Assembly (NCBI GenBank): GCA_024233085.1
Contig: JACKQC010000027.1
Span: 1 to 49,381 of the forward strand
Direction: 5' to 3'
Source of the DNA: Akkermansiaceae bacterium
GTDB taxonomy: Bacteria; Verrucomicrobiota; Verrucomicrobiia; Verrucomicrobiales; DEV007
DNA: 49,381 nucleotides
Position 1 is the first letter of the stretch. Each line of letters starts with the position of its first letter. The notes beneath the pieces were generated by a model. It was not told the DNA's origin and did no database searches. It saw nothing but the letters and a program-made list of their open reading frames with translations. Shown piece after piece: positions 1-8,767 of the stretch. Position numbers and translations under genes: made by a program.

Positions 1-1644
1 TTCGTCGGCTCCGCCATTTCCGTTGCGTTCACCAACGCTTGGGACGACCCCGTTTGGGCCGGGATGAAGTATGCTTTAACTTGGGGATGCCTGGCCCTGG
101 TCGCGGGCCTGGTGGGTGGGGTTTTCCTCTGTGAAATCCTGGCCTTTGGTGACTCTTGCCGGCTGTATTTGGTGCTTCCCGCCACCAGGCGCCTCCGGCT
201 GAAAACTTGCGCGACCTTTGGGATTGTCGCTTTCATCGTTTTTCTTACGACCTCGTCGGGTGTGGCGGTCGCGTCTGCTTCGTTTCTGCCGGACGGAAGG
301 TTAGGCTCGCCCGGTGTGGTGGTACTTGCCATTCTGTCGCTGACAGGCACCCTTGCTTTTCTTGCGGGACTGGCGGCGCTCGCGTATCCCTTGATTGGAT
401 CCTGGACAAGTCTGGTACTTCGCGGCTTTGCCTTGCTTGTTCTCCTGAGTTTCGTCTCCCGTGGAACGAGAGAAGCCTTTGCTCAATTCCTTCACTCTCC
501 CGCCGGCGCGGCCTTGATTCGGTATCTGCCCTTGTGCTGGGCGGGCAACTGGCTGGATTCGATGGGTGCGGAGCAGCCTTGGGGAGATACGCGGTTCCTG
601 GCCGGATCGATCGGGTTGGGGCTGTTCGCGGTTCCTTTGTGGTGGATGGCCGCCCAACGATTGCTCGATTGGATCGATCGGCACCAGTATCCGCTGATCG
701 CGACCTATTGGTCGGGAGGTGGCGAGAGGCGCGATGACCGGGTTTTGGGCGTCGCATTGGCGGACCACGAAACCCGAATCGCTTCCGAGCCTGGAATGGC
801 TTTGTCGGATTGGGTGCGTGGGCGACCCACCGAGGGCCCGACGGGGTGGATCGAGAGGATCGTTCAACGTTGGCTGACTTCGGAACAGCGGAGGGCGCTT
901 CGTTTTCAGTTCGGCGGGTGGCCGAGGTGGACCCGGCAATGGGCGATCGGTTCGGCGGGCCTCGCGTTGGTTTCGTTGTGGCATCGGCTGAAAATTGACG
1001 CCGAGCGTTATTTCGATTCGGCGATCGGAATAGCCATCGTGTTGTTCTCTCTTCTCCTGCTTCTCGGAGCACCGCTCGGCGGGCGACGTGGATACGTCAA
1101 CTTGCGAATCGGATTCGGCCGGGAAGCGGCTCCTCTTTTTGCCGGATTTCCGGTTGCATTGCGCGATCTGGTAATCGCCGACCTGAAGATTCTCTCGATT
1201 CGCGGCGCCGCGGCTTTGTTCCCGGTTTTGGGGTTCTGGAAACTGATATTGACCGATGACTGGTTTCGGTGGTCTCCGTTGGAGTTTCTGTGCGCCGTTG
1301 CCGGAGCCGTTTTTTTCATCTTTTCCGCGGAAATGCTTTGTATTGGAAATATTGATCGGAGTTCCTTTCGGTGGCGAACCGTCCTGAGACTTGGACTGAT
1401 CGGGGTCTGGATCCTTCTGCTTTTTCTCTTCATTGAGTTACTCTTCCTTTCCCAAAAGCGTTTGGTCTTTCTGTCCGCCGTCCTCGCGGGAGCGGCGGTC
1501 GCGGCGCTGAACCTCGCCCTCTTGGTTCGAGACAATCGCAAGTCGAGGTTCGACCTGATTCGGCACATCTCCGATTCCGATCTCCGCCGGGAACAGCGCC
1601 GCCACAAGACCCGCCAACACAACAGGGTTGCCTCCGACACCTAA
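1..1644 (+). CDS. Multi-pass membrane protein, possibly an ABC-2-type permease (5' end outside the window)
   Basis: The frame is open from the first base, and the residues before the first in-frame ATG (position 64) already read as membrane-protein sequence, so the true start probably lies upstream of the window. About eleven hydrophobic segments are visible. Five or six lie in the first 200 residues, then comes a hydrophilic stretch of about 100 residues, and the rest lie in the C-terminal half. Motifs such as LPATRRLRLK after an early membrane segment and FPVALRDLVIADLK near the C-terminal half resemble the cytoplasmic turns of ABC-2 exporter permeases, but no ATPase gene is visible here. 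The stop codon TAA (1642-1644) lies inside a palindromic repeat (1621-1651). The transporter assignment is an inference; only the membrane topology is directly supported. Confidence 0.45.
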   Translation, partial: FVGSAISVAFTNAWDDPVWAGMKYALTWGCLALVAGLVGGVFLCEILAFGDSCRLYLVLPATRRLRLKTCATFGIVAFIVFLTTSSGVAVASASFLPDGRLGSPGVVVLAILSLTGTLAFLAGLAALAYPLIGSWTSLVLRGFALLVLLSFVSRGTREAFAQFLHSPAGAALIRYLPLCWAGNWLDSMGAEQPWGDTRFLAGSIGLGLFAVPLWWMAAQRLLDWIDRHQYPLIATYWSGGGERRDDRVLGVALADHETRIASEPGMALSDWVRGRPTEGPTGWIERIVQRWLTSEQRRALRFQFGGWPRWTRQWAIGSAGLALVSLWHRLKIDAERYFDSAIGIAIVLFSLLLLLGAPLGGRRGYVNLRIGFGREAAPLFAGFPVALRDLVIADLKILSIRGAAALFPVLGFWKLILTDDWFRWSPLEFLCAVAGAVFFIFSAEMLCIGNIDRSSFRWRTVLRLGLIGVWILLLFLFIELLFLSQKRLVFLSAVLAGAAVAALNLALLVRDNRKSRFDLIRHISDSDLRREQRRHKTRQHNRVASDT

Positions 1645-1651
1645 CCCTGTT
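1621..1651. repeat. Interspersed palindrome, copy 1 of 4 (AACAGGGTT / AACCCTGTT)
   Basis: Arms AACAGGGTT (1621-1629) and AACCCTGTT (1643-1651) are perfect inverted repeats around a 13-base spacer. The stop codon of the upstream membrane gene lies in the right arm. Related copies lie at 7402-7432, 30887-30921 and 41675-41715. Confidence 0.8.
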
Positions 1652-1738
1652 TGGCCGTCGAAAGCGCGTTTTCCGACATCCGGCTGTTGCCTCGCGGCGC
1701 CGGGCCGTTCATTTTCCCCATCCACCCCCGTCGGACCG

Positions 1739-3268
1739 ATGTCCCAACTCTCTTCGCTCCCCCGATTCGTTCCGCTCCTGATCCTCCTCGCCGCCTCCGG
1801 GCCGGGGCGAGAGACTTTTGCGGCCGACGAGAGGGAGAAACCCAACATCCTCCTGCTTCTCGTCGACGACTTGAAACCGGCGATCGGGGCCTACGGCGAC
1901 CCCATCGCCAGGACACCCCACCTCGACGCGCTGGCGGCGCGGGGGATGCGCTTCGACCTGGCTTACTGCAACCAGGCGGTGTGCGCGCCGTCGCGGTTCA
2001 CGCTGATGCTCGGATCGCACTCGACTTCGACCGGGCTCTACGGGCTGGGAAGCCCGCTCCGCGCGCGGGCGCCCGACGCGGTGACGCTGCCTCAGCATTT
2101 CGCGAGGTTCGGCGGCTACCGGACGGAATCGCTGGGCAAGGTCTTCCACATCGGGCACGGGAATCTGGGCGATCCGGCGTCGTTTTCCGCGCCGCACTTC
2201 AAGGAAAAGGTCATCGAATACGCGGACCCGGCGAGCAAGCCGGAGGGAAAACTGACGCGCGAGGAGGCGATGTTCGAAAACGTGGAAGTGCCCGACTACA
2301 ACGCGCTGCCGCGCGGCGCCGCCTTCGAGTCGCCCGAGGTCGCCGACGACGCCTACGCCGACGGCCGGGTGGCGGCGGAAACGGTGAATCGCCTCCGCGC
2401 CGCGAAGGATCGCCGCGAAAAGGACGGCACGCCGTTTTTCATCGCCTGCGGATTTGCCCGGCCGCATCTGCCTTTTTCCGTGCCGCGGAAATACTGGGAC
2501 CCGCACGATCCGGAGACGCTGCCGATGCCGGCCTTCGAGAATCTGCCGGCGGGTTCGCCACCGGTGGCCCACAAACGCGGCGGGGAGATCCGCAACTATT
2601 TCCCGGTGCCGGACAAGGGCGATCCGGCCCAAATCGATGACGCGCTGAAGCGCCAACTGATCCATGGCTATTACGCGAGCGTCAGCTATGTCGACGCCCA
2701 GATCGGCAAGGTGATGGACGGGCTCGACGCGCTCGGGCTGGCGGACAACACGATCGTCGTCCTGTGGGGCGACCACGGCTTTCATCTCGGCGATCTCGGC
2801 ATCTGGACCAAGCACACCAACTACGAGCAGGCCAATCGCATTCCCCTGATTTTCATCGCGCCGGGAGTGACCAAGCCGGGGTCCTCGACGCGGCAGTTGG
2901 CGGAAAGCGTCGATATTTTTCCCACCCTCGCGGAACTGGCCGGCCTGCCCGCGCCGGCGGGACCTCAACCGATCGACGGCGTCAGCCTGGCGCCGGTGCT
3001 GCGCAACCCCGCGGCCCGGGTGCGCGACCACGCCTACCATGCCTATCCCAAGGCGGTCATCGGCCGCGCCATCCGCACCGAGCGCTATCGTCTCGTCGAG
3101 TGGAAACGCTCCGGCGCGCCGCCCGAGTCGGCAAAAATCGAGCTTTACGACTACGAGTCCGACCCGCTGGAAACGCGAAACCTCGCCCCGGAGAAACCGG
3201 CGATCGTGAAGGAGCTGCGGGCCATCCTGGCGCGTTATCCGGAGGCGGTGCCGCAGGGCGGGCGGTGA
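1739..3268 (+). CDS. Secreted sulfatase, iduronate-2-sulfatase-like (family S1)
   Basis: A 509-residue formylglycine-type sulfatase. The ATG at 1739 was chosen because it gives a signal peptide (MSQLSSLPRFVPLLILLAAS) ending near residue 29; an in-frame upstream ATG at 1628 would add a proline-rich, unrelated leader that overlaps the repeat. The metal-site start VDDLKP is at residues 42-47. The sulfatase signature C-A-P-S-R has Cys82 as the residue to be converted to formylglycine. The DHG motif in GDHGFHLGDLGIW and the following WTKHTNYEQ segment are typical of iduronate-2-sulfatase relatives. It probably removes sulfate esters from sulfated polysaccharides in the periplasm or outside the cell. 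No sulfatase-maturating enzyme is encoded in the window. The exact substrate cannot be read from the sequence. Confidence 0.9.
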   Translation: MSQLSSLPRFVPLLILLAASGPGRETFAADEREKPNILLLLVDDLKPAIGAYGDPIARTPHLDALAARGMRFDLAYCNQAVCAPSRFTLMLGSHSTSTGLYGLGSPLRARAPDAVTLPQHFARFGGYRTESLGKVFHIGHGNLGDPASFSAPHFKEKVIEYADPASKPEGKLTREEAMFENVEVPDYNALPRGAAFESPEVADDAYADGRVAAETVNRLRAAKDRREKDGTPFFIACGFARPHLPFSVPRKYWDPHDPETLPMPAFENLPAGSPPVAHKRGGEIRNYFPVPDKGDPAQIDDALKRQLIHGYYASVSYVDAQIGKVMDGLDALGLADNTIVVLWGDHGFHLGDLGIWTKHTNYEQANRIPLIFIAPGVTKPGSSTRQLAESVDIFPTLAELAGLPAPAGPQPIDGVSLAPVLRNPAARVRDHAYHAYPKAVIGRAIRTERYRLVEWKRSGAPPESAKIELYDYESDPLETRNLAPEKPAIVKELRAILARYPEAVPQGGR

Positions 3269-3368
3269 AAGCCGGCGCCGATCATCGCCCCCATGCCGGA
3301 CCGTCCGCCACGTTTCCGCCGCGGGATTTTCCTTTTCCTCCCGTTGCGTCGCACGCTATGCTGCCCTC

Positions 3369-3977
3369 ATGAATCCGATTACCCGCCCACTTTCCGTCGC
3401 CGTTTTTCTTTCCGTCCTCTCGATCCTCCCGCTCGTCTCCCGCGCGGAAGGTCCCGTCGCTTCCGATGACTTCTCCGGTTCGGCTCTTTCCGAAAAGTGG
3501 AATGTCGCCAAGGGCGCGTGGACCATCACCGACGGCAAGCTGAAGGGCGTCGAACTGGCCTCCGACAAGCACGCCGCCGTGGCGACCTACGTCGCGCCCC
3601 ACACGAACTCGAAGGTGAAGCTTTCCTTCCAACTCGCCGGGAGCGATGGATTCCACCTCAGCTTCAACCACGAGAAAGGCCACCTTTTCCGCGTCATCGT
3701 GACGAGCAAGGACGCCACCCTGACCACCGACAAGGACAAGAAGGACCCCGCCTCGAAGGCGGTGCAGCTTTGCAAGGTCGAGGGTGCCTTCGAACAGGGC
3801 AAGACCTACACGGTCACCTGCGAAACGAAGGGCGACTCCGTCACGGCCGAGTTCGACAACGGGGTCAAACTTTCCGGTTCCGATCCTTCCCTCGCGACCA
3901 AAAAGACCGGCTACCGCCTCGTCGTGAAAGGCGAGGGCGTGCTGTTCGACGATTTCGCGGTGTTGACCCTGGAGTGA
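3369..3977 (+). CDS. Small secreted beta-sandwich protein (LamG / 3-keto-disaccharide-hydrolase-like fold)
   Basis: A 202-residue protein with an N-terminal signal peptide (hydrophobic core about residues 8-23, ending near SRA). The mature part begins with the pattern SDDFSGSALSEKWNVAKGAW and ends in FDDFAVLTLE. In verrucomicrobial and planctomycete proteins this beginning and end frame a concanavalin-like jelly roll of the LamG or DUF1080 type. No catalytic residues are obvious and there are no repeats. It may bind or act on carbohydrate, in keeping with the neighbouring sulfatase and esterase, but that is inference from context. Confidence 0.7.
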   Translation: MNPITRPLSVAVFLSVLSILPLVSRAEGPVASDDFSGSALSEKWNVAKGAWTITDGKLKGVELASDKHAAVATYVAPHTNSKVKLSFQLAGSDGFHLSFNHEKGHLFRVIVTSKDATLTTDKDKKDPASKAVQLCKVEGAFEQGKTYTVTCETKGDSVTAEFDNGVKLSGSDPSLATKKTGYRLVVKGEGVLFDDFAVLTLE

Positions 3978-3991
3978 ATGAATTCAAGGAG

Positions 3992-4010
3992 CGGCGGTTT
4001 TCTACCGCCG
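3992..4010. repeat. Short perfect hairpin (CGGCGGT / ACCGCCG) between convergent genes
   Basis: Seven-base arms with a five-base loop lie just after the stop of the small secreted protein. About 30 bases further on, near 4042, a second short hairpin (GGCGC / GCGCC) is followed by CCTCCTCGTTTTT. The pair sits between converging genes and may act as a weak terminator. The GCGGCGGTTT...ACCGCCG type of palindrome is a dispersed intergenic element in this group of bacteria, as I recall. Confidence 0.5.
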
Positions 4011-4073
4011 ACGAAGCCCTCTGGGATCAAAAATCGAACGCAGGCGCCCAAAAAGCGCCCCTCCTCGTTTTTC

Positions 4074-4952
4074 TCACTTCCCCGCCTTTAAGATCCGATC
4101 GAGAAACGCCACGACCTTCTCCCGGATCGGCGGCTCGAAGTATTCCTTTCCGCCGTGCCCGGACTCGGGCAGGACGATGAGGTTCGCCTCGACGCCCGCC
4201 TTCTGATGGGCGTCGACGAACCAACGGGAGTGTTCGATGAACACGGTCGTGTCCTTTTCCCCGTGAATCGCCAGCAGCGGGGCGTCTTTGGCATCGACGT
4301 GATTGAGCGGGCTGGCCTGCCGCGCGAGTTCGGTCTTTTCCGACACCGGGCCGCCCAGCAACAGGCGCACGGGCGAACCCTCCACTTCCGTTTTCTTGGG
4401 CTGGTTTTTTGAGCGGGCGACGAAGTCGGTCGGCCCGTAGTAATCGACCACGGCCTGGACCGCCGAACTCTGGTCCGTGTTCCCACCGACCTCGCCCTCG
4501 AGATCGGATTCGCCTCCGGTCGTGCCGAGCATCGCCACCAGATAGCCGCCCGCCGAGGTGCCGACCGCGCCGATCCGCGTCACGTCGTAGCCGAACTCCC
4601 CGGCGTGGGCGCGCAGCCAGCGGATCGCGCCCTTGCAGTCCTGCACCTGTGCTGGATAGGTCGCCACATCCGTCAAGCGATAGCCGATGCTCGCGACGGC
4701 GTACCCAGACTCCGTCAGCCAGGTAACGGAGCAGTTCTTGAAACTCCCGTTCCGCCACCCACCGCCGTGGATGAACACGACCAGCGGCGGTTTCGGGTCC
4801 ATTTTGGCCGGCAGATAGAGATCCAGTTTCAAGTCGTGCCCTTCCGGACTGGCGAACACGATATCCTTGTGGGTCGGTTCGGCGGCGGTCGCGGAAAGGC
4901 CGCCGACCAGGGCGAGGAGGAGGGCGAAGCCCGGAATGCGGTGTCGTTTCAC
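4074..4952 (-). CDS. Secreted alpha/beta-hydrolase esterase (hormone-sensitive-lipase type)
   Basis: A 292-residue protein with a signal peptide (hydrophobic residues 8-20, AxA-like site near 24). The oxyanion-hole motif HGGGW is at residues 62-66. The nucleophile elbow is GTSAGG with Ser133. The likely acid is Asp234 in HGEKDTT and the likely base is His266 in SGHGG, so the catalytic triad is complete. This pattern fits BD-FAE/acetylxylan-esterase-like or carboxylesterase enzymes that act on acylated sugars or small esters outside the cytoplasm. It is convergent with the small secreted protein gene and divergent from the PhoD-like gene, 103 bases away. The substrate is unknown. Confidence 0.85.
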   Translation of the reverse strand: MKRHRIPGFALLLALVGGLSATAAEPTHKDIVFASPEGHDLKLDLYLPAKMDPKPPLVVFIHGGGWRNGSFKNCSVTWLTESGYAVASIGYRLTDVATYPAQVQDCKGAIRWLRAHAGEFGYDVTRIGAVGTSAGGYLVAMLGTTGGESDLEGEVGGNTDQSSAVQAVVDYYGPTDFVARSKNQPKKTEVEGSPVRLLLGGPVSEKTELARQASPLNHVDAKDAPLLAIHGEKDTTVFIEHSRWFVDAHQKAGVEANLIVLPESGHGGKEYFEPPIREKVVAFLDRILKAGK

Positions 4953-5055
4953 GGAGCGGATTCTGCACCGCGAAGCCCGAATCGGTCAAATCCGGAGTGC
5001 CCCAACGCGATCCGTCGATTGCGCGACCGGGATTTCGCCCTTTCTTGTCGGTCCG

Positions 5056-7398
5056 ATGATTACGAAAATCTCCCGACGATTCGGTCTCAAGCTGCTTGGC
5101 TTGGGAGCCCTATTTGGTTTTGTCCCCCGACGCGAGACGGAAGCCCAGGATTCCACGCCCACCGCGGCAAAGGACGCGCTCAGCCCGTTGGAAAACTGGA
5201 GACGCACCCACGACCGCGTCTGGCTCGGTGGCATGGTCTGGGCGAACCCGATGGAAGATTGGCGCGTCGCCGATGGCTGGGCCGTCTGCCAGACACCGGG
5301 CGCGAACCGCAACATCCATTCGCTGACGCACCAGATCACCAATCCCAAGGGCGGTTTCACGCTCTCCGTTCGCCTGGGTCGGCCGGCCGAGGCGCTAAAG
5401 CAGGACGGCGGCGCCGGATTCCGCGTCGGAATTCGCGCCGAGATCGACGATCACCGCGCCCATGTCTTCGCCAACGGCGGTATCAACGCCGGGATCGCCG
5501 GTGCCGAACTGCTGCTCGGACCGAAGCGCCGACCGATCCCAGGCGGCGCCGAGGCAAAAGAAATCTCGCTCACCTTGGTGGGAAAACCGGAAGGTGGACA
5601 GTGCGCGCTCACCCTCACCGCCGCGGACGCGAACACCGGCACCGTGCTCGGCTCGGTGACGCACCGGGCTCCGGCGGAGAATGTCCTCGGCAATGTCGCC
5701 GTGGTGAGCCAGTTCACCGGGCCGAAGCCGCGCAAGGAAGCCGAGGCTTACCGCTTCCGCGATTGGCAAGCCGGCGGCGACGCCTTCACCGTGACGGAAG
5801 CGAACCGCTTCGGGCCGCTGCTGTGGTCCATGTATTCGCTGAGCGACTCGCGCGGCGATGAGGGATTTGTGATGAAAATCAGCGCCCTGACCGGACCGCT
5901 CGGAGAAAAGGACAACCAGACGGTCGAACTCCAGGTCCAGCGCGGCGGCGAATGGGAATCGCTCGGCGAGGCGACGCTCGATCCCGACGCCTGGGTCGCC
6001 ACCTTCCGCATTCCCAAGTGGAATCAGAAAGAAGTCGCGCCCTACAAGCTCGTCTATCGCGAAAAGCACACCGACGGCGCCGAAACTGCCGACGAATGGA
6101 CCGGCACTATCAAGGCCAATCCCGAGGGGCGTCCCCTGCGTCTCGGTGCCTTGACCTGCCAGAACGACTACGCCTTTCCCTATACTCCCGTGGCCGAAAA
6201 CCTCGTCAGGCTCGACCCGGACATGCTCTATTTCTCCGGCGACCAGCTTTACGAAAACCACGGCGGCTACGGCATCATTCGCGATCCCGCCGAACCGGCC
6301 ATCCTCAATTACCTGCGCAAATTTTACCAGCACGGCTGGGCCTTCCGCGAGGCCATGCGCGACCGGCCGACGCTGTGCCTTCCGGACGACCACGATGTCT
6401 TCCAAGGCAACATCTGGGGCGAGGGCGGCGCGCCGATGCAGGGCCTCGACCAGGGAGCGTCGTCGAAAGGCGGCTATCGCGAGCCAGCCCGGATGGTCAA
6501 CGTCGTTCACAGGACCAACGCCGCGCATCATCCCGACTATTACGATCCCACGCCCTGCCTCCAGGATATCAGCGTTTACTACGGCGACATGGTTTACGGC
6601 GGTGTGAGCTTCGCCGTCATTGGTGACCGGCAGTGGAAAAGCGGCCCCGAGCGCGTCGACACCGGTTCCGGGCGGGCCGACCATGTGCCGGACAAGGATT
6701 TCGACACCTCCGTGCTCGACAAGCCCGGACTCGTCCTGCTCGGGGAACGTCAGGAGGCCTTCCTCGAAAAATGGGGCGACGACTGGCGCGGCCACACGAT
6801 GAAGGTGCTGCTCAGCCAGACCGTCCTCGCCGGGGTGGCGACCCATCACGGCGGTTATGACGGCTACCTGAAGGCCGATCTTGACTCCGGCGGCTGGCCG
6901 CAGACGCCGCGGAACCGGGCCATCGACATCGTTCGCAAATCCATGGCCCTGCACATCAACGGCGACCAGCATCTCACCACCCTTTGCCAATACGGCGTTG
7001 GAAAACAACGCGACAGCAATTGGTCCTTCTGCACCCCAGCCATCGCCGCCGGTTATCCGCGCTGGTGGCGGCCCGACGAACTCGGCATGCCGCACGAAAA
7101 CCGTCCCAAGCACGGCCTCGGCGACACGGGCGAGTTTCTCGATGGACTGGGAAACAAGGTCTATGTCTATGCCGTCGGCAATCCCGAGGTCGGCACCGAG
7201 AAAAACCGCTACGACAAGGCCCACCAAAAAGGCAGCGGCTTTGGCCTCGTCACCATTGACACGGAAAAAAAGACCTACCTCATCGAGTCCTTCCGCTTCA
7301 AGATCGACGCCACCGACGGGAATCCGGCAAACCAGTTCCCCGGCTGGCCAGTGACCCTGCACCAGGCCGAGAATCGGGGCGAAAACGCGATAGGCTGA
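5056..7398 (+). CDS. PhoD-like metallophosphatase/phosphodiesterase, Tat-exported
   Basis: A 780-residue protein. The ATG at 5056 gives a twin-arginine signal (ISRRFGLKLLGLGALFGFV); longer in-frame starts run antisense through the divergent esterase gene. Residues about 40-350 form beta-rich modules without recognisable catalytic residues, one of them LamG-like. The PhoD-type phosphatase domain follows: TCQNDY near 370, YFSGDQLYENHGG near 391, PDDHDVFQGNIW near 443, and NGDQHLT near 635. These supply the Asp and His ligands of the metal centre. PhoD enzymes hydrolyse phosphate mono- or diesters in the periplasm. It is much longer than a typical PhoD of about 500-550 residues because of the N-terminal modules. 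The gene ends a few bases before palindrome copy 2. Confidence 0.85.
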   Translation: MITKISRRFGLKLLGLGALFGFVPRRETEAQDSTPTAAKDALSPLENWRRTHDRVWLGGMVWANPMEDWRVADGWAVCQTPGANRNIHSLTHQITNPKGGFTLSVRLGRPAEALKQDGGAGFRVGIRAEIDDHRAHVFANGGINAGIAGAELLLGPKRRPIPGGAEAKEISLTLVGKPEGGQCALTLTAADANTGTVLGSVTHRAPAENVLGNVAVVSQFTGPKPRKEAEAYRFRDWQAGGDAFTVTEANRFGPLLWSMYSLSDSRGDEGFVMKISALTGPLGEKDNQTVELQVQRGGEWESLGEATLDPDAWVATFRIPKWNQKEVAPYKLVYREKHTDGAETADEWTGTIKANPEGRPLRLGALTCQNDYAFPYTPVAENLVRLDPDMLYFSGDQLYENHGGYGIIRDPAEPAILNYLRKFYQHGWAFREAMRDRPTLCLPDDHDVFQGNIWGEGGAPMQGLDQGASSKGGYREPARMVNVVHRTNAAHHPDYYDPTPCLQDISVYYGDMVYGGVSFAVIGDRQWKSGPERVDTGSGRADHVPDKDFDTSVLDKPGLVLLGERQEAFLEKWGDDWRGHTMKVLLSQTVLAGVATHHGGYDGYLKADLDSGGWPQTPRNRAIDIVRKSMALHINGDQHLTTLCQYGVGKQRDSNWSFCTPAIAAGYPRWWRPDELGMPHENRPKHGLGDTGEFLDGLGNKVYVYAVGNPEVGTEKNRYDKAHQKGSGFGLVTIDTEKKTYLIESFRFKIDATDGNPANQFPGWPVTLHQAENRGENAIG

Positions 7399-7401
7399 CT
7401 T

Positions 7402-7432
7402 AACAGGGTTAGGTCGGTGACCATACCCTGTT
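7402..7432. repeat. Interspersed palindrome, copy 2 of 4
   Basis: Left arm AACAGGGTT is at 7402-7410 and right arm ACCCTGTT at 7425-7432, followed by GGGTCG. One base of the right arm differs from the perfect copies. It lies just downstream of the PhoD-like gene and just upstream of the flavoprotein gene. A GTG at 7417 that would extend the flavoprotein lies inside this element, which argues against that start. Confidence 0.75.
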
Positions 7433-7446
7433 GGGTCGCGGCGAAA

Positions 7447-8712
7447 ATGGCCCTTCCACGGCACGATTTCGAATTCGACCTGGTCGTCGCCGGAGGCGGC
7501 GCGGCGGGTTTTTTCGGCGCACTCGCCTGCGCCGAAGTCCGCCCGCGGGCCCGGATCGCGATTCTCGAAAAAAGCCGCGAGGTGCTGGGCAAGGTTCGCA
7601 TTTCGGGCGGCGGCCGCTGCAACGTGACGCACGCCTGTTTCGACCCGCGCGAGCTGGTGCGATCCTACCCGCGTGGCTCGCGGCAGTTGATCGGCCCCTT
7701 TCACCGGTGGGGTCCGGCGGAAACCATGGCGTGGTTCGAGGAGCGCGGCGTGCCCCTGAAAATCGAGGACGACCACCGCGTTTTTCCCCGTTCCGACGAC
7801 TCCGCGAGCATCGTCGATTGCCTCGTCCGCGAAGCCGCGAAGGCCGGGATCGAAACCCGCACCGGCGCCGCCGTCGAGGGTGTCCAACCGCTCGAGGGCG
7901 GCGGCTTCGAAGTGGCGATCCGGGGTGGCGGCCCGCCGTTGCGGGCGCGCCATCTCCTGCTGACCTTGGGCGGCACCCGCAACGTCTCGGGCGCGGAGAT
8001 CGCCGCTTTCCTGGGTCACGATCTCGAGCCGGCGGCGCCGTCGCTGTTCACCTTCAACGTCTCCGATCCCCTGATCGCCGGGCTTCAGGGGCTGTCGGTC
8101 GAAAACGCCCGCGTCACCGTCGAAGGGCTCGATCTTTCCGCGTCGGGACCGCTGCTGATCACCCACTGGGGGCTTAGTGGCCCGGCCATCCTGCGGTTGT
8201 CGGCCTGGGGCGCGCGCGAACTGCGAGAACGCGGTTATCGGTTCGAGATTCGCGTGAACTGGACCGGCGACTTTGGCGAAGACGCCATTCTGGGTCGCTT
8301 CGCGGAGTGCCGGTCCACCTCGCCGCGACGCGCCGCGGCCAACGATCCGCAATTCGGCGTGCCACAACGTCTCTGGCGACGCTTTTTCGAATCGGCGGGC
8401 GCGGCGGAATCGCTTCGCTGGCCGCACCTGACGCGCGAACTCGCCCGCCAAATCGCCGGGCGGCTCGGCGACTGCCGGCTCGCGGTGACCGGCAAGAGCA
8501 CGAACAAGGACGAGTTTGTCACCAGCGGCGGCGTGGCGCTGAGCGGGGTCGATTTTCGAACTCTGGAAAGCCGCGCGACGCCGGGCCTGTTTTTCGCGGG
8601 CGAAATTCTCGACATCGACGGCCTCACCGGCGGCTTCAACTTTCAGGCCGCCTGGACCACCGGCCGCCTCGCGGGAGAAGCCATCGGGGCGCGCCTGGCG
8701 GACGGGGCGTGA
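7447..8712 (+). CDS. HI0933/YhiN/BaiN-family FAD-dependent oxidoreductase
   Basis: A 421-residue flavoprotein. The dinucleotide-binding motif GGGAAG is at residues 16-21. The family signature ISGGGRCNVTH spans residues 52-62. Near the C terminus (about 385-405) lies the second FAD-contact block GEILDIDGLTGGFNFQ, with a TSGGVAL stretch shortly before it. This is the arrangement of the HI0933-like family (YhiN, BaiN, 'aminoacetone oxidase family' proteins), which are cytosolic flavin reductases of mostly unknown physiological substrate. The ATG at 7447 is preferred over the upstream GTG at 7417 because the latter lies in a dispersed palindrome. No signal peptide is present. Confidence 0.9.
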   Translation: MALPRHDFEFDLVVAGGGAAGFFGALACAEVRPRARIAILEKSREVLGKVRISGGGRCNVTHACFDPRELVRSYPRGSRQLIGPFHRWGPAETMAWFEERGVPLKIEDDHRVFPRSDDSASIVDCLVREAAKAGIETRTGAAVEGVQPLEGGGFEVAIRGGGPPLRARHLLLTLGGTRNVSGAEIAAFLGHDLEPAAPSLFTFNVSDPLIAGLQGLSVENARVTVEGLDLSASGPLLITHWGLSGPAILRLSAWGARELRERGYRFEIRVNWTGDFGEDAILGRFAECRSTSPRRAAANDPQFGVPQRLWRRFFESAGAAESLRWPHLTRELARQIAGRLGDCRLAVTGKSTNKDEFVTSGGVALSGVDFRTLESRATPGLFFAGEILDIDGLTGGFNFQAAWTTGRLAGEAIGARLADGA

Positions 8713-8767
8713 TTCCCGCCGCACGGAAAAGACTCGCCATCGGCGAATGGCGGACCAAACTCGCTCC